Source: Owenia fusiformis
Taxonomy: Eukaryota; Annelida; Polychaeta; Sabellida; Oweniidae
Reading direction: 5' to 3'
Assembly: GCA_903813345.2 (NCBI GenBank)
Contig: CAIIXF020000008.1
Span: forward strand, 21,748,822-21,808,821
DNA: 60,000 nucleotides
Positions 26,701 to 38,700 of the stretch are shown piece by piece; the stretch's first letter is position 1; each line of letters starts with the position of its first letter. A program made the position numbers and the translations under genes. The notes under the pieces were generated by a model. That model did no database searches. It had not been told where the DNA came from and saw only the letters and a list, made by a program, of their open reading frames with translations.

Positions 26701-29700
26701 TAACCAGTACATATTTAAGTAAAAAAGTAGTTATGAGGAAATAAATTGAACTTTGGTTGTACAAATGTACATGTACTTACACCTTTAAAATACACAAGTT
26801 CAGATGAAGCTATTTCAATAAGTCTACAATAGGCTTTCCTATAATATTTGGGGGTATATCATCTACTGATGGTGGAGGGGACGAGACAATCATTATGAAA
26901 CACCCTGTATATTTCTACAAGATCATAAATTATACAAACCATTAAGTGTATGTGTTCCTATTCCACCAGGGTATCCATATGAGTCTGTTCCTATTTGGGC
27001 ATTACCATACACAAACACCATAAACTTCACTGTTGGATCATTATGATGCACAACATGTTCCCCTGGATCGACTTGCAGGGAAATTGTCGCCATTTTGGAA
27101 TTTACAACAGTCCAGTTGCTCGTTGGTATCACTTCACCATCGATATATAACTGGCTGATTTTTTCAGTGGGGGCTATGACTGATATGTAATCCGTAAAAG
27201 GTTTGTTATATATTCGTGTAAATGTAGAAATGTGAATATTTGAAGTATATTGTTCTACACTTGGAATCATGGTCATATATGGCGCTGCGTGGGCACGCGC
27301 AGCAGCATATGTTCCCCCAATATTGTAGTGCACTACCAGACATGGTTCACTACACAAAATGTGATGCACTGAAGAAACATCAAGTTTCCTCTCAATAAAT
27401 TCACCAGTGTCAGCAATATGTATTTCATCACCACCATTAATCGATGCAGTTGTATTGGGAAGTGCAGCTATGATACGTATCAGCATATGGTCTCTCACAG
27501 GGATGACAGGTACAACATAAAACTCTCGGCCCCAGGTGCTAACTGGAGGAATTTGTTCTGCAGTGTGACTACAGTTGTTCCTAAATGATGGGGTCGGTTC
27601 AACCTTTAAAATACATTTTTATTTTGTTATGGTAAATCAAGTTTATATAAAATGTCAAGAGTTATGACAGGGAATCAACTACCTCTGAGTATACATGACA
27701 TACATGTAGTATTGCTGAGTACCCCGATGCTAACTGCTATCAAAATGTAAATAAGCACCCACCTTTGTACACCTGTTGCCAGAGAAAACACTGATTGTCT
27801 TGTTTGAGTATATGATGGTTCCTGTAAGATCATATTGGTCATTTCTAGTTCCATAGAGATAATAGGAGAATGTCTCCATGTATTTAAGATCTACTATCTT
27901 TGCATCCCTCCAGTATATGCCAGTCTTTCTCCTGGGTATAAATGTCACCTGGATGACAAATATAACATATGCGTAAGAATAATTATATCACATGACAAGT
28001 TAGAGTTATTACTAGAGTTACATTTTAAAACAGCCATACATTTCAAATTTTTATCATTTTTATTTCCACTTATTAGGAATCTTTTAAGGTTGAATGCATA
28101 CTGCAAAAAATAGTATCTCATTGTACAATATTTTTAGGAAATAACTGACCACATTATGCAAGGGAAATCCATGTTAAGGCAAATGGAGCAATGGGGTGAC
28201 TAGATTATAGCAATGCCAAAACTTTGTTCAATGGGCTAATTGATGAGCGAAGGATAGAATTAATCTACGACCCTTATTCTCATCCTGTTACAGGAAACTT
28301 TTAGAGGGGTTGATTTAGGGTTAAAAAATATACTTATGAAAAATATTATTACGAGCAACAAAATGTACAACTATTTGCCATTTCATCGATTTTCAAAGAA
28401 ACTTAGAATGAGTTGAATATTTTCCTCAGATATTGATTAAATGTTGATTTGACAGTTCTATTTATTTAAAAAGTAAACTACCTGTGTAGTTGTTGCTGCC
28501 GAGGCCACCACTGTTAACTGGTTATAATCGAAAATTGCTGTAAAGTATGTAGGTATAATGTAGACATTTGGACCTGGTATAAGGGGAATCCCCAGAAATG
28601 CATCTGATGACTGCAGATTAGCATTTATTCCTTGTACTATGATTTCCATGTCAGATTTTACTGATATTCCATTAAGTTGAACTCCGTAGGTAGCTTCTAC
28701 ACATCGGTCAAATTCAATGCGGGTGACTTCACCAGGGGTGATAGTGAATTGTCTCATAATTCGCTCACAATTGGAGTATACTTCTACATTGGCACCGTTC
28801 CAGCTGGTGATAGCTAGCTGGTGCTTGGGGTAAGCCCTCTCCACTCCATCATACTGATAGAGGAACCCAACTGCGAACAATTTACCTTGGTTGTCAACAC
28901 CTAGAAAAACAGATGTAGTGAGAAATGCATATAGAGACATGTATATAGATCATAGACATTTTGGATAATTTCCTTGATCCTTGGTCATTCATTCAGGGTG
29001 AGGTTACATGTATATATCTCTGTGTGGCCTTCACCATGGCGTTTTGACCTTTAAAATTATTGTACCAAAACATGGCAAGTTACATGGCAAGTCTGAATCT
29101 TAAAGGCTGAATAGCTCAATAAAAAAAACATCTTTAAAATATAATAAATACTAATATGAAACACTGATACATACATAATCAATGTAGTAAACCAGAGAAG
29201 AAAAATGCTCAATGATATCAAATATAAAAACTGAAAGAAATTCTATTTAAAGTGGTGAAACTGCAGTAAAACCTGTGTATTTGAACACCTCTCAAATCTG
29301 AATATATCTCAATGTTGCTGGGATGTGAATGGGTTTTCAGGTCAAATTTTTCATCTAACACAGACTTGAATGTTTGAAGTAACTGTGAACACCTGCCAAT
29401 TTGAACATTTTGAGCTGGTTCAAGTGACATTAAAATAAGAGAGGTTTTACTGTACATGTACTTGCATCTGACACATGTAATTACTCACAAATATAGGTAG
29501 TTTTAATATGGAAATATATTTTGAAACAATGTTAAAGTAACATATACATCTATATTACATACTTAGAGGTTATGTCACTATCGTGGCATATATGCCCGAG
29601 GTCTCAGTGATATATGGCCCGACCTTGGGAGGGACATTGATCTCTGAGAACCGAGGGCATATTTGCCACGATAGTGACATAAACGATTTATAACATACCT

Positions 29701-32700
29701 ATGATGATGTAGACTGGTCAGAGAGTACCGTTTTCTGATAGAATTGACAAACAAATGGTTTGAAAATGATTGAAATTAGTTTAGAAAAATTGCTCGTGCA
29801 GTTTTATCCTCGATTGATTGGTTATGACGTCAGTGCCTTGACCAATCAGAAAGTTAGCGGGCGCGGGCTTTTCAAAACTTATATTGGCCCGCTGTCTTGT
29901 GTACACTTTGCACTCTACATCATCATAGGTATGTTATAAAAGTGGTTATACCACAAACTCTCAAAGCGGTTAGTAATGAAACCAAATAAAGACCAGTAAT
30001 GGTTACTCGCTACTTTTACTAGTCTGTGACACTGGTTACCCAAATTATCTGAGATCCTAACTTAACCTTGTGGTACCACCAAATCAACTGAGTAATCCTA
30101 ATCGCTCACAACGAATACCCTATACTACCTACTGTATGTGGGAACACTGTGTTTCCATCTGAATTAACTAACTCACTAACTCTTCGTTCTGCAAGTCCTA
30201 ACACTTAACTATATTCTAATAACTCATGAACTAAAGTTAACCTATAATGGTTGCATACTTAAAATGCTATGAATACACATGAATGCATAAATACTACTAA
30301 GAGTTAAGTTTCCAGCTATAATATCTTATTAAGACATAATGACCCATAAAATGTGCATATATCAGTCAGAATGTTGCTGATTCAATGTTAATAATCAGAC
30401 AATGTATATTGGGACACCCTGTAATGATATAAGCGATATTCTAATGTTTGCTGGTAACAGTTACTCTAATCATCGCTCCGGTACAATGAAGGCTTTGATT
30501 TGTTCAACTACTTAACTCAGCACAATCCTACTCTATAGCAACTAATTGACTGCTCAATCTGGCCTTCTGTACAAATGGTCAAAGTTTATTGTACCACTCT
30601 ATAATAACTCACATATGTCGATCATTGAATCATATGCCATCATAATGCTCAATGTATCATAGTACACTCTATAATGATATTGTGCTGGTATGCTAGTATC
30701 TTAGGCTCCTATATGGTCGCTCTGGTACATATTCTGTCTGGTTCATACTGTAATTGATGATCACGGCAAATTGTGACATCCAATAACTACTAGTGCCAAT
30801 CAAATAATGCTATAACACCATAATAGTCAATGTATATGGGAATACTCTGTATCGATAATCACTGATACTCATTCTGGTCTCCAGTTCACGCATGAATAGT
30901 GAACACTGTTAATATACACTATGAATGCTACTGAAGCACTATAATTACTAGTGCCAATCAATTTAATCGTATACCATAATAGTCAATGTATATGGGGATA
31001 CTCTGTAACAATATCTTTCTATAAATCACCAATACTCATGCGGGTCTCGTGTTCACGTGTGAATACTGGACACTGTTAATTGTTACACTAGGCAAATCAG
31101 TTAATGTTACAAAACTACATCTAGGAGCACACTGATCACATGCTATAAATCGTGACGATATCTTTCTATAAATTGCCAATACTCATTCGGGTCTTGAGTT
31201 CACTTGTGAATACTGGACACTGTTAGTACACACTTTGATTGTTACACTAGGCAAATCACACGGGTAGTATCTAAAGCCCCGCTATGATTTAGAAGTCGCG
31301 AGCAAATACCCGCTGAAATCGCGAGCAATTAAAAGAAAAGAAGGGTTATCTTTTGTTTACTTAAATTGTATGTTATAAAAAGCGTTTTCATTTAATTTTA
31401 CTCAATTATTACATGGTATTGATACTAAAAAGCAACTTCTGCAAAAAAGGCTCACGAGCTGATGTTCTGAGTTTTGTTATTCGATAATTGGAGAGAGAAT
31501 GTATCATCTTGAATCTTTATCTATATATTTCTATATTTTATAGCTGAAGAAGGTCATTGCCCTTCAGTTGAAATGGTCATAGTAATATGAAATGAAGGTA
31601 TTGTGAGTTTCACTTCCTAAAGTTTCACAAAAAATTATATATTTCAATTTTAGCATATCCCTTGAGGCCCCGCTTCTACCATGAGCAATAAACTAAAGAT
31701 CCCGCTGAAAACATGAGGAGGCCCCGCTGAAAACATGAGGAGGTCCCGCTGAAATCAGGAGCAAGTGGCTCTCTAAAATGGAGTGAAGACCGATTTGACT
31801 TTGCAAATCTGCCACGACTGTAGCCAACGTAATAAATATATTAATTATTGATACTCTACAGAGCACATCTATATCATATATCATTGTCATTGTTATTATC
31901 GGTTCGAGCAACCCCCCCCCTTACCAAAAGCTGGCTACAAGCATGATTCCAATAAAACCATTTCACTTAATGTATTTCGACCTAACTCCATCGAGTTTAC
32001 CAAGAGAAGATTTAAATCCATTCCACGACTTTTGACAAGTTTCAAATAACTCGTTCTTCTTTGTATGCAATATATATTTATATTTCACTGAAGTTACATT
32101 ATACTGTAGTTCAGTATATTACTACCTTAGAGGATTCAGCACCAATGGCGCACACATTTGAAAAGGCAATTTATGGATCAACTGCTAGATGTAAGTAACA
32201 AAGGAGTAGAATCCGATTATGAGTCCGAAATAATAATAATCAAATAATTTCATCATTAACAATTAATCGTAGGTTATGTTAAACGCTCGTGTTACGCGGA
32301 AAACATGATGCAAATATGTGTCATATTCTGCAATAAATATGGCATATTCACTTGCGGTGTATGACAGATTCAGCTGCAGTATATTGCATACCCACTAAGC
32401 AATGAGAACACGATACAGAAGTACGCAATTGTCAATTGCATTGATTGAACAAACGGGTAATCATTGTGTCATTTTCACCTGCGGTATATGACATATTCGG
32501 CAAGTGAGTATGACATATTCTGCAGGTGACTATCAGGTATTCACTGAAATCAATGTATCGCATATTCACGGCGGAATATCGCATACTCACCTGCAGAATA
32601 TGCCATAAACTGCAGGTGAGTATGGCATATACTGTATACCCGTATCACAAATACCACGCAACCATAAATGTATGCCATACTCCGCGTAACATCGTATGTG

Positions 32701-35700
32701 TTACGCGGAATATGGCACATATTCATGGTTGCGTGGTATTTGTGATACGGGTGTATATGCCATATTCAGCTGTGGTATATGGCGTATTCCGCAGGTGAGT
32801 ATGGCATATTCCGTATTGAATATGTGATACATTGATTTCAGTAAATACCCCATGCTCGCAGAATATGTCATACTCACTTGCAGAATATGCCTTACACCGC
32901 GGGTGAGTATGCCATATACCGCAGGTGAATCTATCATACTCCACAAGTGAATATGCCATATTCATTGTGGAATATGACATATATTTGAATCGTGTTTATC
33001 GCGTAACAATATGTCCAGGAAAATGGCTTATGCAGGACATACGATTTATATGTCCCGGATCCTCGTTTGAGCGGGACATACGAAAAATATTTGCCCGGAT
33101 ATGGAATATATTCCCGGTTGATATGTCCCTGAAAATTATCAGGTATGGAATACAAATCATCATTATTTTAATAAATATTTAAAAACAAAAACTTGAATGT
33201 TATTGTTAAATGTTATTGTTAAATTATAAAAGTAGAACCTGAATTATCATGGAGACTTTGTGGTTCTCCTTTCTCTCTAAATTTCATCTTCTTGCAACTT
33301 GGGGTGTCTTTGTTTAATACAAGACTCATTACCCTGAACCTCAGGCTTCAATTAAGTTCATTCTTGAAATGATATCCACCTTTCTCCTATACATTTTGAT
33401 ATGGATGCAACTCTATAAAATGTTTGACGAAATCTCTGGTGGCTTGAAGTTGGAATGGAAACATTAGAAACCTGGCCCTAGAATGAAACAGTATATATAC
33501 AGTAATTATTAGAAGTACTTAACTTGGTCTTTCGTGCACGTTTATTTGAAGAACCTCAATATTTTATGTAATAGTAATGAGCTTTCCTCGTGATCGAAGC
33601 GGGTACTCGTGATATCTGCTCCTGTTTTCAGCGGGACCTCCTCATGTTTTCAGCGGGGCTTCCTCATAATTTCAGCGGGGCCACTGGCACACCTTCAATG
33701 ATGTATTTCACCCCCCACAGTGGATGTTTTTGAAAACAAACTTATCAATACATACAATGTTGGTCCAATATTCATAATGAGGTATGTATATCGTAGTTCT
33801 TGTCTCTATTTTAACCATAAAAGTAATATGTTAACAGTAAATTATGCAAACGTGCATATTGACGCCCATTTCTTCCATGCCAGTAAAAATAGATATCGTT
33901 CATGTCATTGTTTGTGAAGATATACCTGTTCTGAAAGTATACCTAAAGTATCAAAGAACAGTAATGCGTATTCTTACCTTTTTGGTCCATATTTCCAGAT
34001 GAATTAAATAAAAAGGACTTTGCTCGTGATTTCAGCGGGAACTTGCTCGCGATCTCTCAATTATAACGGGGCTTTGGATACAACCCGTGAATCAGTTAAT
34101 GTTACAAAACTACATCTACGAGCACACTGATCACATGCTATAAATCGTGACGATATCTTTCTATAAATTGCCAATACTCATTCGGGTCTTGTGTTCACTT
34201 GTGAATACACACTTTGATTGTTACGCTAGGCAAATCAGTTAATGTTACAAATCTACATCTACAAGCAACACTGATCACATGCTATGAATCGTGCAATTTG
34301 TCGTGTATCTCAAGGTATTGTTGCTATATTCTGTAAAGCAAACCACCACCACAAGCGTTAGTATAAGGCCACTGGGAAGAATAATCTACTATACTCTATA
34401 CCTGAAAACACATAAAAATATACCATATTACACACATACACCTCCACTGATAAAATAAATTTAAAACTGGTCCTCCGTACTTAAATCTTAAAAGAACACA
34501 ACCACCATATAAATTTGCATTGGCTCTTATGTGCCGCTATGTCGCTATTTATTGGCGTATAATAATATCGTACATACAAACTCCACATACACAACGACCC
34601 TTTGGGCAGCACCTCGGAGGTGTCGCGGACTTATGATCGGATCATAATCCTGGCATACAAACCCATATATCATCAATATTCTATTATCAACTTCTAAATC
34701 CCTCAGAGGTTTACTTTTTATGTTAAATATTGTGCAAATGCCTCTGAGGCAAAATTCAATAATAGTCCAATCATCTGATCTTAATCCTGGCATTTAAAGC
34801 CATGTTATTAATATTATATTTTCCAACTTCTAAAGTGGATTATTCCTCAGAGGTAAACGTTTAATATAAAACAATCCTTATGTACAGATGACCCGGAGGC
34901 AAAATTCTATGATAGTCCAATGATTTGATCTTAATCCTGGCATATAAAGCCATATTATTAATATAGTACTATATTATATTTTCCAACTCCTTAAGTGGAT
35001 TATTCCTCAGAGGTAAACTTTTAATATAAAACAATCCTTATTCAATAATAGTCAAATGATCTGATCTTAATCCTGGCATATGAATCCACATTTTGTTAAT
35101 ATTATATTATCAACTTCTAAAGTACACATCCCTCGGAGGTAAACTTTTAATATTAAATATTACTTATGTATAGATGCCCCGGTAGGCAAACTTCAATGAT
35201 AGTTCAATTGATCTGATCATAATCCTGGCATATAAAACCATTTTGTTAATATTATATTTTCAACTTCTAAAGTAGATTATTCCTCAGAGGTAAACTTTTA
35301 ATATGAAACCATCCTTATCTACATATGCCCCGGAGGCAAAATTCAATAATAGTCCAATTATCTGATTATAATCCTGGCATATAAAGCCATATATCATTAA
35401 TATTCTATTAACTTCTAAAGTACATACTCTCCAGAGGTTAACTTATAATACCAAATATTCCTTATCTACAGGCTCAAAACTATCAAAACATCATAATAGT
35501 CCAATATTGATTCATGGGCTCTTCATATTATTATTCCGACTCGGAAGACTTAATTCTATGGACAAATTTCAAAATGATTTCATTATTTAGCATCGGAGGC
35601 AAATATCTCAAATCTTATAATGTATAAATAATAATCTTTTATAGTTCCACAGACGTCTCAGAGACGATCTCGTCTAAATTATAAATAAATTAATGTATGG

Positions 35701-38700
35701 TCACTCCTTGCCCAAACATTAAACTTGTTCCATATGCCTCGGAGGCAAAGCTTTTTTATCCAGCTTTTTATCTCAGTAAAGAATTCTTGCAGTTAAATTT
35801 ACATTTTATATTCATGTGGTTTCGTAAACCTTATTTACATATTCTATATACAATTTCTTAGTACATATGCCCTGTAGGCTAATAATTGAATTCTTCAATG
35901 CCAACCTCGCGGCGACCCCTTTTGCAAAGTGCCAAAGGTACCTTGTATATATTTTTTTTTTTTATTATTATATACAAGGAGGTCCACCTACACCTAAGAT
36001 GAAATTGGCGTTTGTAGGATTTAAGAATTCGAAACACACAATTTACTTAAAACAAAAACTATTTCTAGCTAACTTTATAACATTAATATCAAAGTAAAAA
36101 TACATTTGACAAAATATTTTAAAACAGTTAACCTTAAAGTTGTTTGGTAAATTTAGCAAATGCTGCCGTGTTAGCGTCACAAAGCCGAATGATTTGTTAA
36201 TTTCAAACCTATTTCCTAAACATATATCACTCACAACTCATTCAATCAATACCACCGTTTATCGTCACTTAAATAGAACAGAACATACTCAAATATACAC
36301 CCCCGTAACAAACTATAGAACACCTTCTCCAAATCTGATATCAAAACAGTGTGAAGTACCTGTATTAAATAATTTTCAAACTTATTCGCTACGCTCAATC
36401 GTTAGAAAATATCAGTCTTGACTTACCCCCTGGGCCTGGCTCAGTCTCTACATCTGATACAGTATAATGGATTGAGAATCCAGATCTTGCATTTGAGGAT
36501 CCTGTCACCCATTCTAACACAAAATACTCAGCCATTTTATCTGTAATAGGACATATTTTAGATTTACTTTTTATTACAATTTGACATACCAGCTGAATAA
36601 CTATACTGTTGTACTTATATTAATATAATATACAAGGGTCGTTCAAAAAGTCTTGCACGAAAGCTTCTCAAAAGAAGAGATTTTATTATTTTTATGTGAA
36701 ATTTCATACACATATAGTATTACCCTTCTTACAAGCTCATATGAAATTTCAGGACCATAAACAATATACTTCCTGAGATACGTTGACTTAAAAATTTGAA
36801 CCATGGTCCATATTGTTACGCGGAATATGGCATATATTCATGGTTGTGTGGTATTTGTGATACGGGTGAATATGCCATACTCACCTGCGGTGTATGGCAT
36901 ATTCCGCAGGTGAGTATGGCATATTCCGCAGTGAATATGCGATACATTGATTTCAGTGAATATCAGATACTCACTGCGGAATATGTCATACTATCCTGTG
37001 GAATATGCCATATTCAACTGCGGAATATGCCATATACCACAGATGAAAACACAATACAGAAAGCCTCGAATTGATTTGGTTATAAAAGTCAATTATAAGC
37101 TTCACGAATGTAGGTCCGTTTATTTATGTGTCATAATGTTTCCCTTGAAGTGTGTTTTTGCGTGAAACACATACACAAAGCAAAATCAAATAAGTTATCT
37201 GCTACGTGTCAGTATGGTGTGTGTTATTCAATTGTATTAGTTGATATATTCAATGCACTAAGATGTTGATTCAGTAATCTCAATAATAATTTATAGACTT
37301 TAGCACGTTTGTTGAATCGATGTAATTGACAATTGCGTACTTCCGTATCACATTCTCATTGGTTACTGTGTATGGCATATACCGCAGGTGAATCTGGCAT
37401 ACACCGCAAGTGAATATGCTATATTCGTTGCGGAATATGACATATATTTGTATCGTGTTTACCGCGTAACACATATGACGTCATTAAATTGAATTGATTT
37501 TGTGAATGCCTTGATAGACTGAAATGGTTCCATCAATCTTTGTTCTTTCAGCTGTTAATCAGGTTATGTTATAACTAATTTATATTTAATCTAAATATGC
37601 AGTATTTAGTCTTTAACATATAGTCTTCCTTTTCAGTAATGCATTATTCTTGTAGCAGTCCATAAGTAGATGCCTGAACCATCCTACCTATAGGATATCA
37701 AGCCTTCAAATAACTAAAGCTACTCTCAATACATTTTCCCTTCCCTAATTCCATCTTGTAATACTTAGCAAACCCTATTGGAGTCAAAATGTGCAATATG
37801 TGTTAATCATGAATGAATATAACTTGTGTAATACTGTTTCCACATTCTTTATCATGTGTTCTATCAATGTTTTCTGCTCCAACTTTATCATTTCAAGCCA
37901 TATTCTCCAAACTTTGATAATGTCATAAAAGCAGGTGATTTGTTCTTCAAGATGTTTGAAGAGTATGATTACGGTCATTCTTTGACATAACCAAAGAAAA
38001 CAAGAATGGAAAATATTGAGATAAGATTCACATTTGCCGTGAGAACACTAGAAATTTAAGTTGACAGTTTATATAAGTTAATTTAGCATCTTTAGTAACA
38101 TTGATCTTTATGTGTTACTAGTTATCTTTTACAAAATGATATGGACCATAGCGTCATCACCGTGGGTTGAAAGCCCATGCTATAATGAATGATTCATCTG
38201 GGCTCACTGAATATAATTCGTAAATATAGTACTACAGTTACTATACAACAGTAATGGAGGATTTTACAAATATGGGTCGGATGTTTAGAAATTCATAATT
38301 ACACTTTTTTAAGACTTTATAACAGCAGACTTGCAAACTATTTACATCATTCACAGGTTATCTTTCATCAAAAAATCATATGACACCCATCTAAAATTGA
38401 TTATAAACCTTTTATGCTGTAAAATAATATCAAGCACAGTTATCAGCGATATAACATTTTTATCTAATGAGTGTCTGTAGCATAAATCCTGAGCAAATAA
38501 AAAATACTTTATCACCATCCCAAGAAGGTGTGTTTACATATTAAACTCTGTTGTCAAAAGAATGTAAATAAAACTTAAAAACACAGTGACATAGTTTTGA
38601 AGGCTCTTCAAAAGTAGAAGAATGTAGTGAACATGCACTTATTTTCATTCATATTCAACAGTAATCATCCTTGATCTTGGTGAAAAGAGTTTAAGGCTGT

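Larger units (their letters stand above)
31259..34089. mobile_element. 2.83-kb non-autonomous TIR element with 5-bp target duplication
   Basis: The left end CACGGGTAGTATCTAAAGCC and the right-end reverse complement CACGGGTTGTATCCAAAGCC begin inverted repeats of about 65 bp that also contain GCGAGCAA and CCCGCTGAAATC. AATCA flanks both ends (31254-31258, 34090-34094); an unbroken copy of the target, AGGCAAATCAGTTAATG, occurs just left of the insertion. Subterminal CCCCGCTGAAAACATGAGGA repeats point inward from both sides (31670-31765, 33600-33690). No transposase frame. Confidence 0.88.
28901..36426. other. Intron 6 of the CUB/FcBP-N gene (7.5 kb transposon nest)
   Basis: No exon was found, and exons 6 and 7 join in phase without it. 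The content is almost wholly repetitive: a TA-type MITE, a 113-bp hairpin, a 254-bp TIR element, a diverged repeat block, a 2.83-kb TIR element with nested elements, and an array of about 145-bp units. Confidence 0.75.

Noticed and set aside
32526-33182. Clustered overlapping frames on both strands
   Set aside because: They translate the palindromic units of the TGTTACGCGG elements; symmetry explains the similar peptides on both strands.
34640-35480. Possible CRISPR array
   Set aside because: Units of about 145 bp with diverged repeats, in a eukaryotic intron; not repeat-spacer structure.
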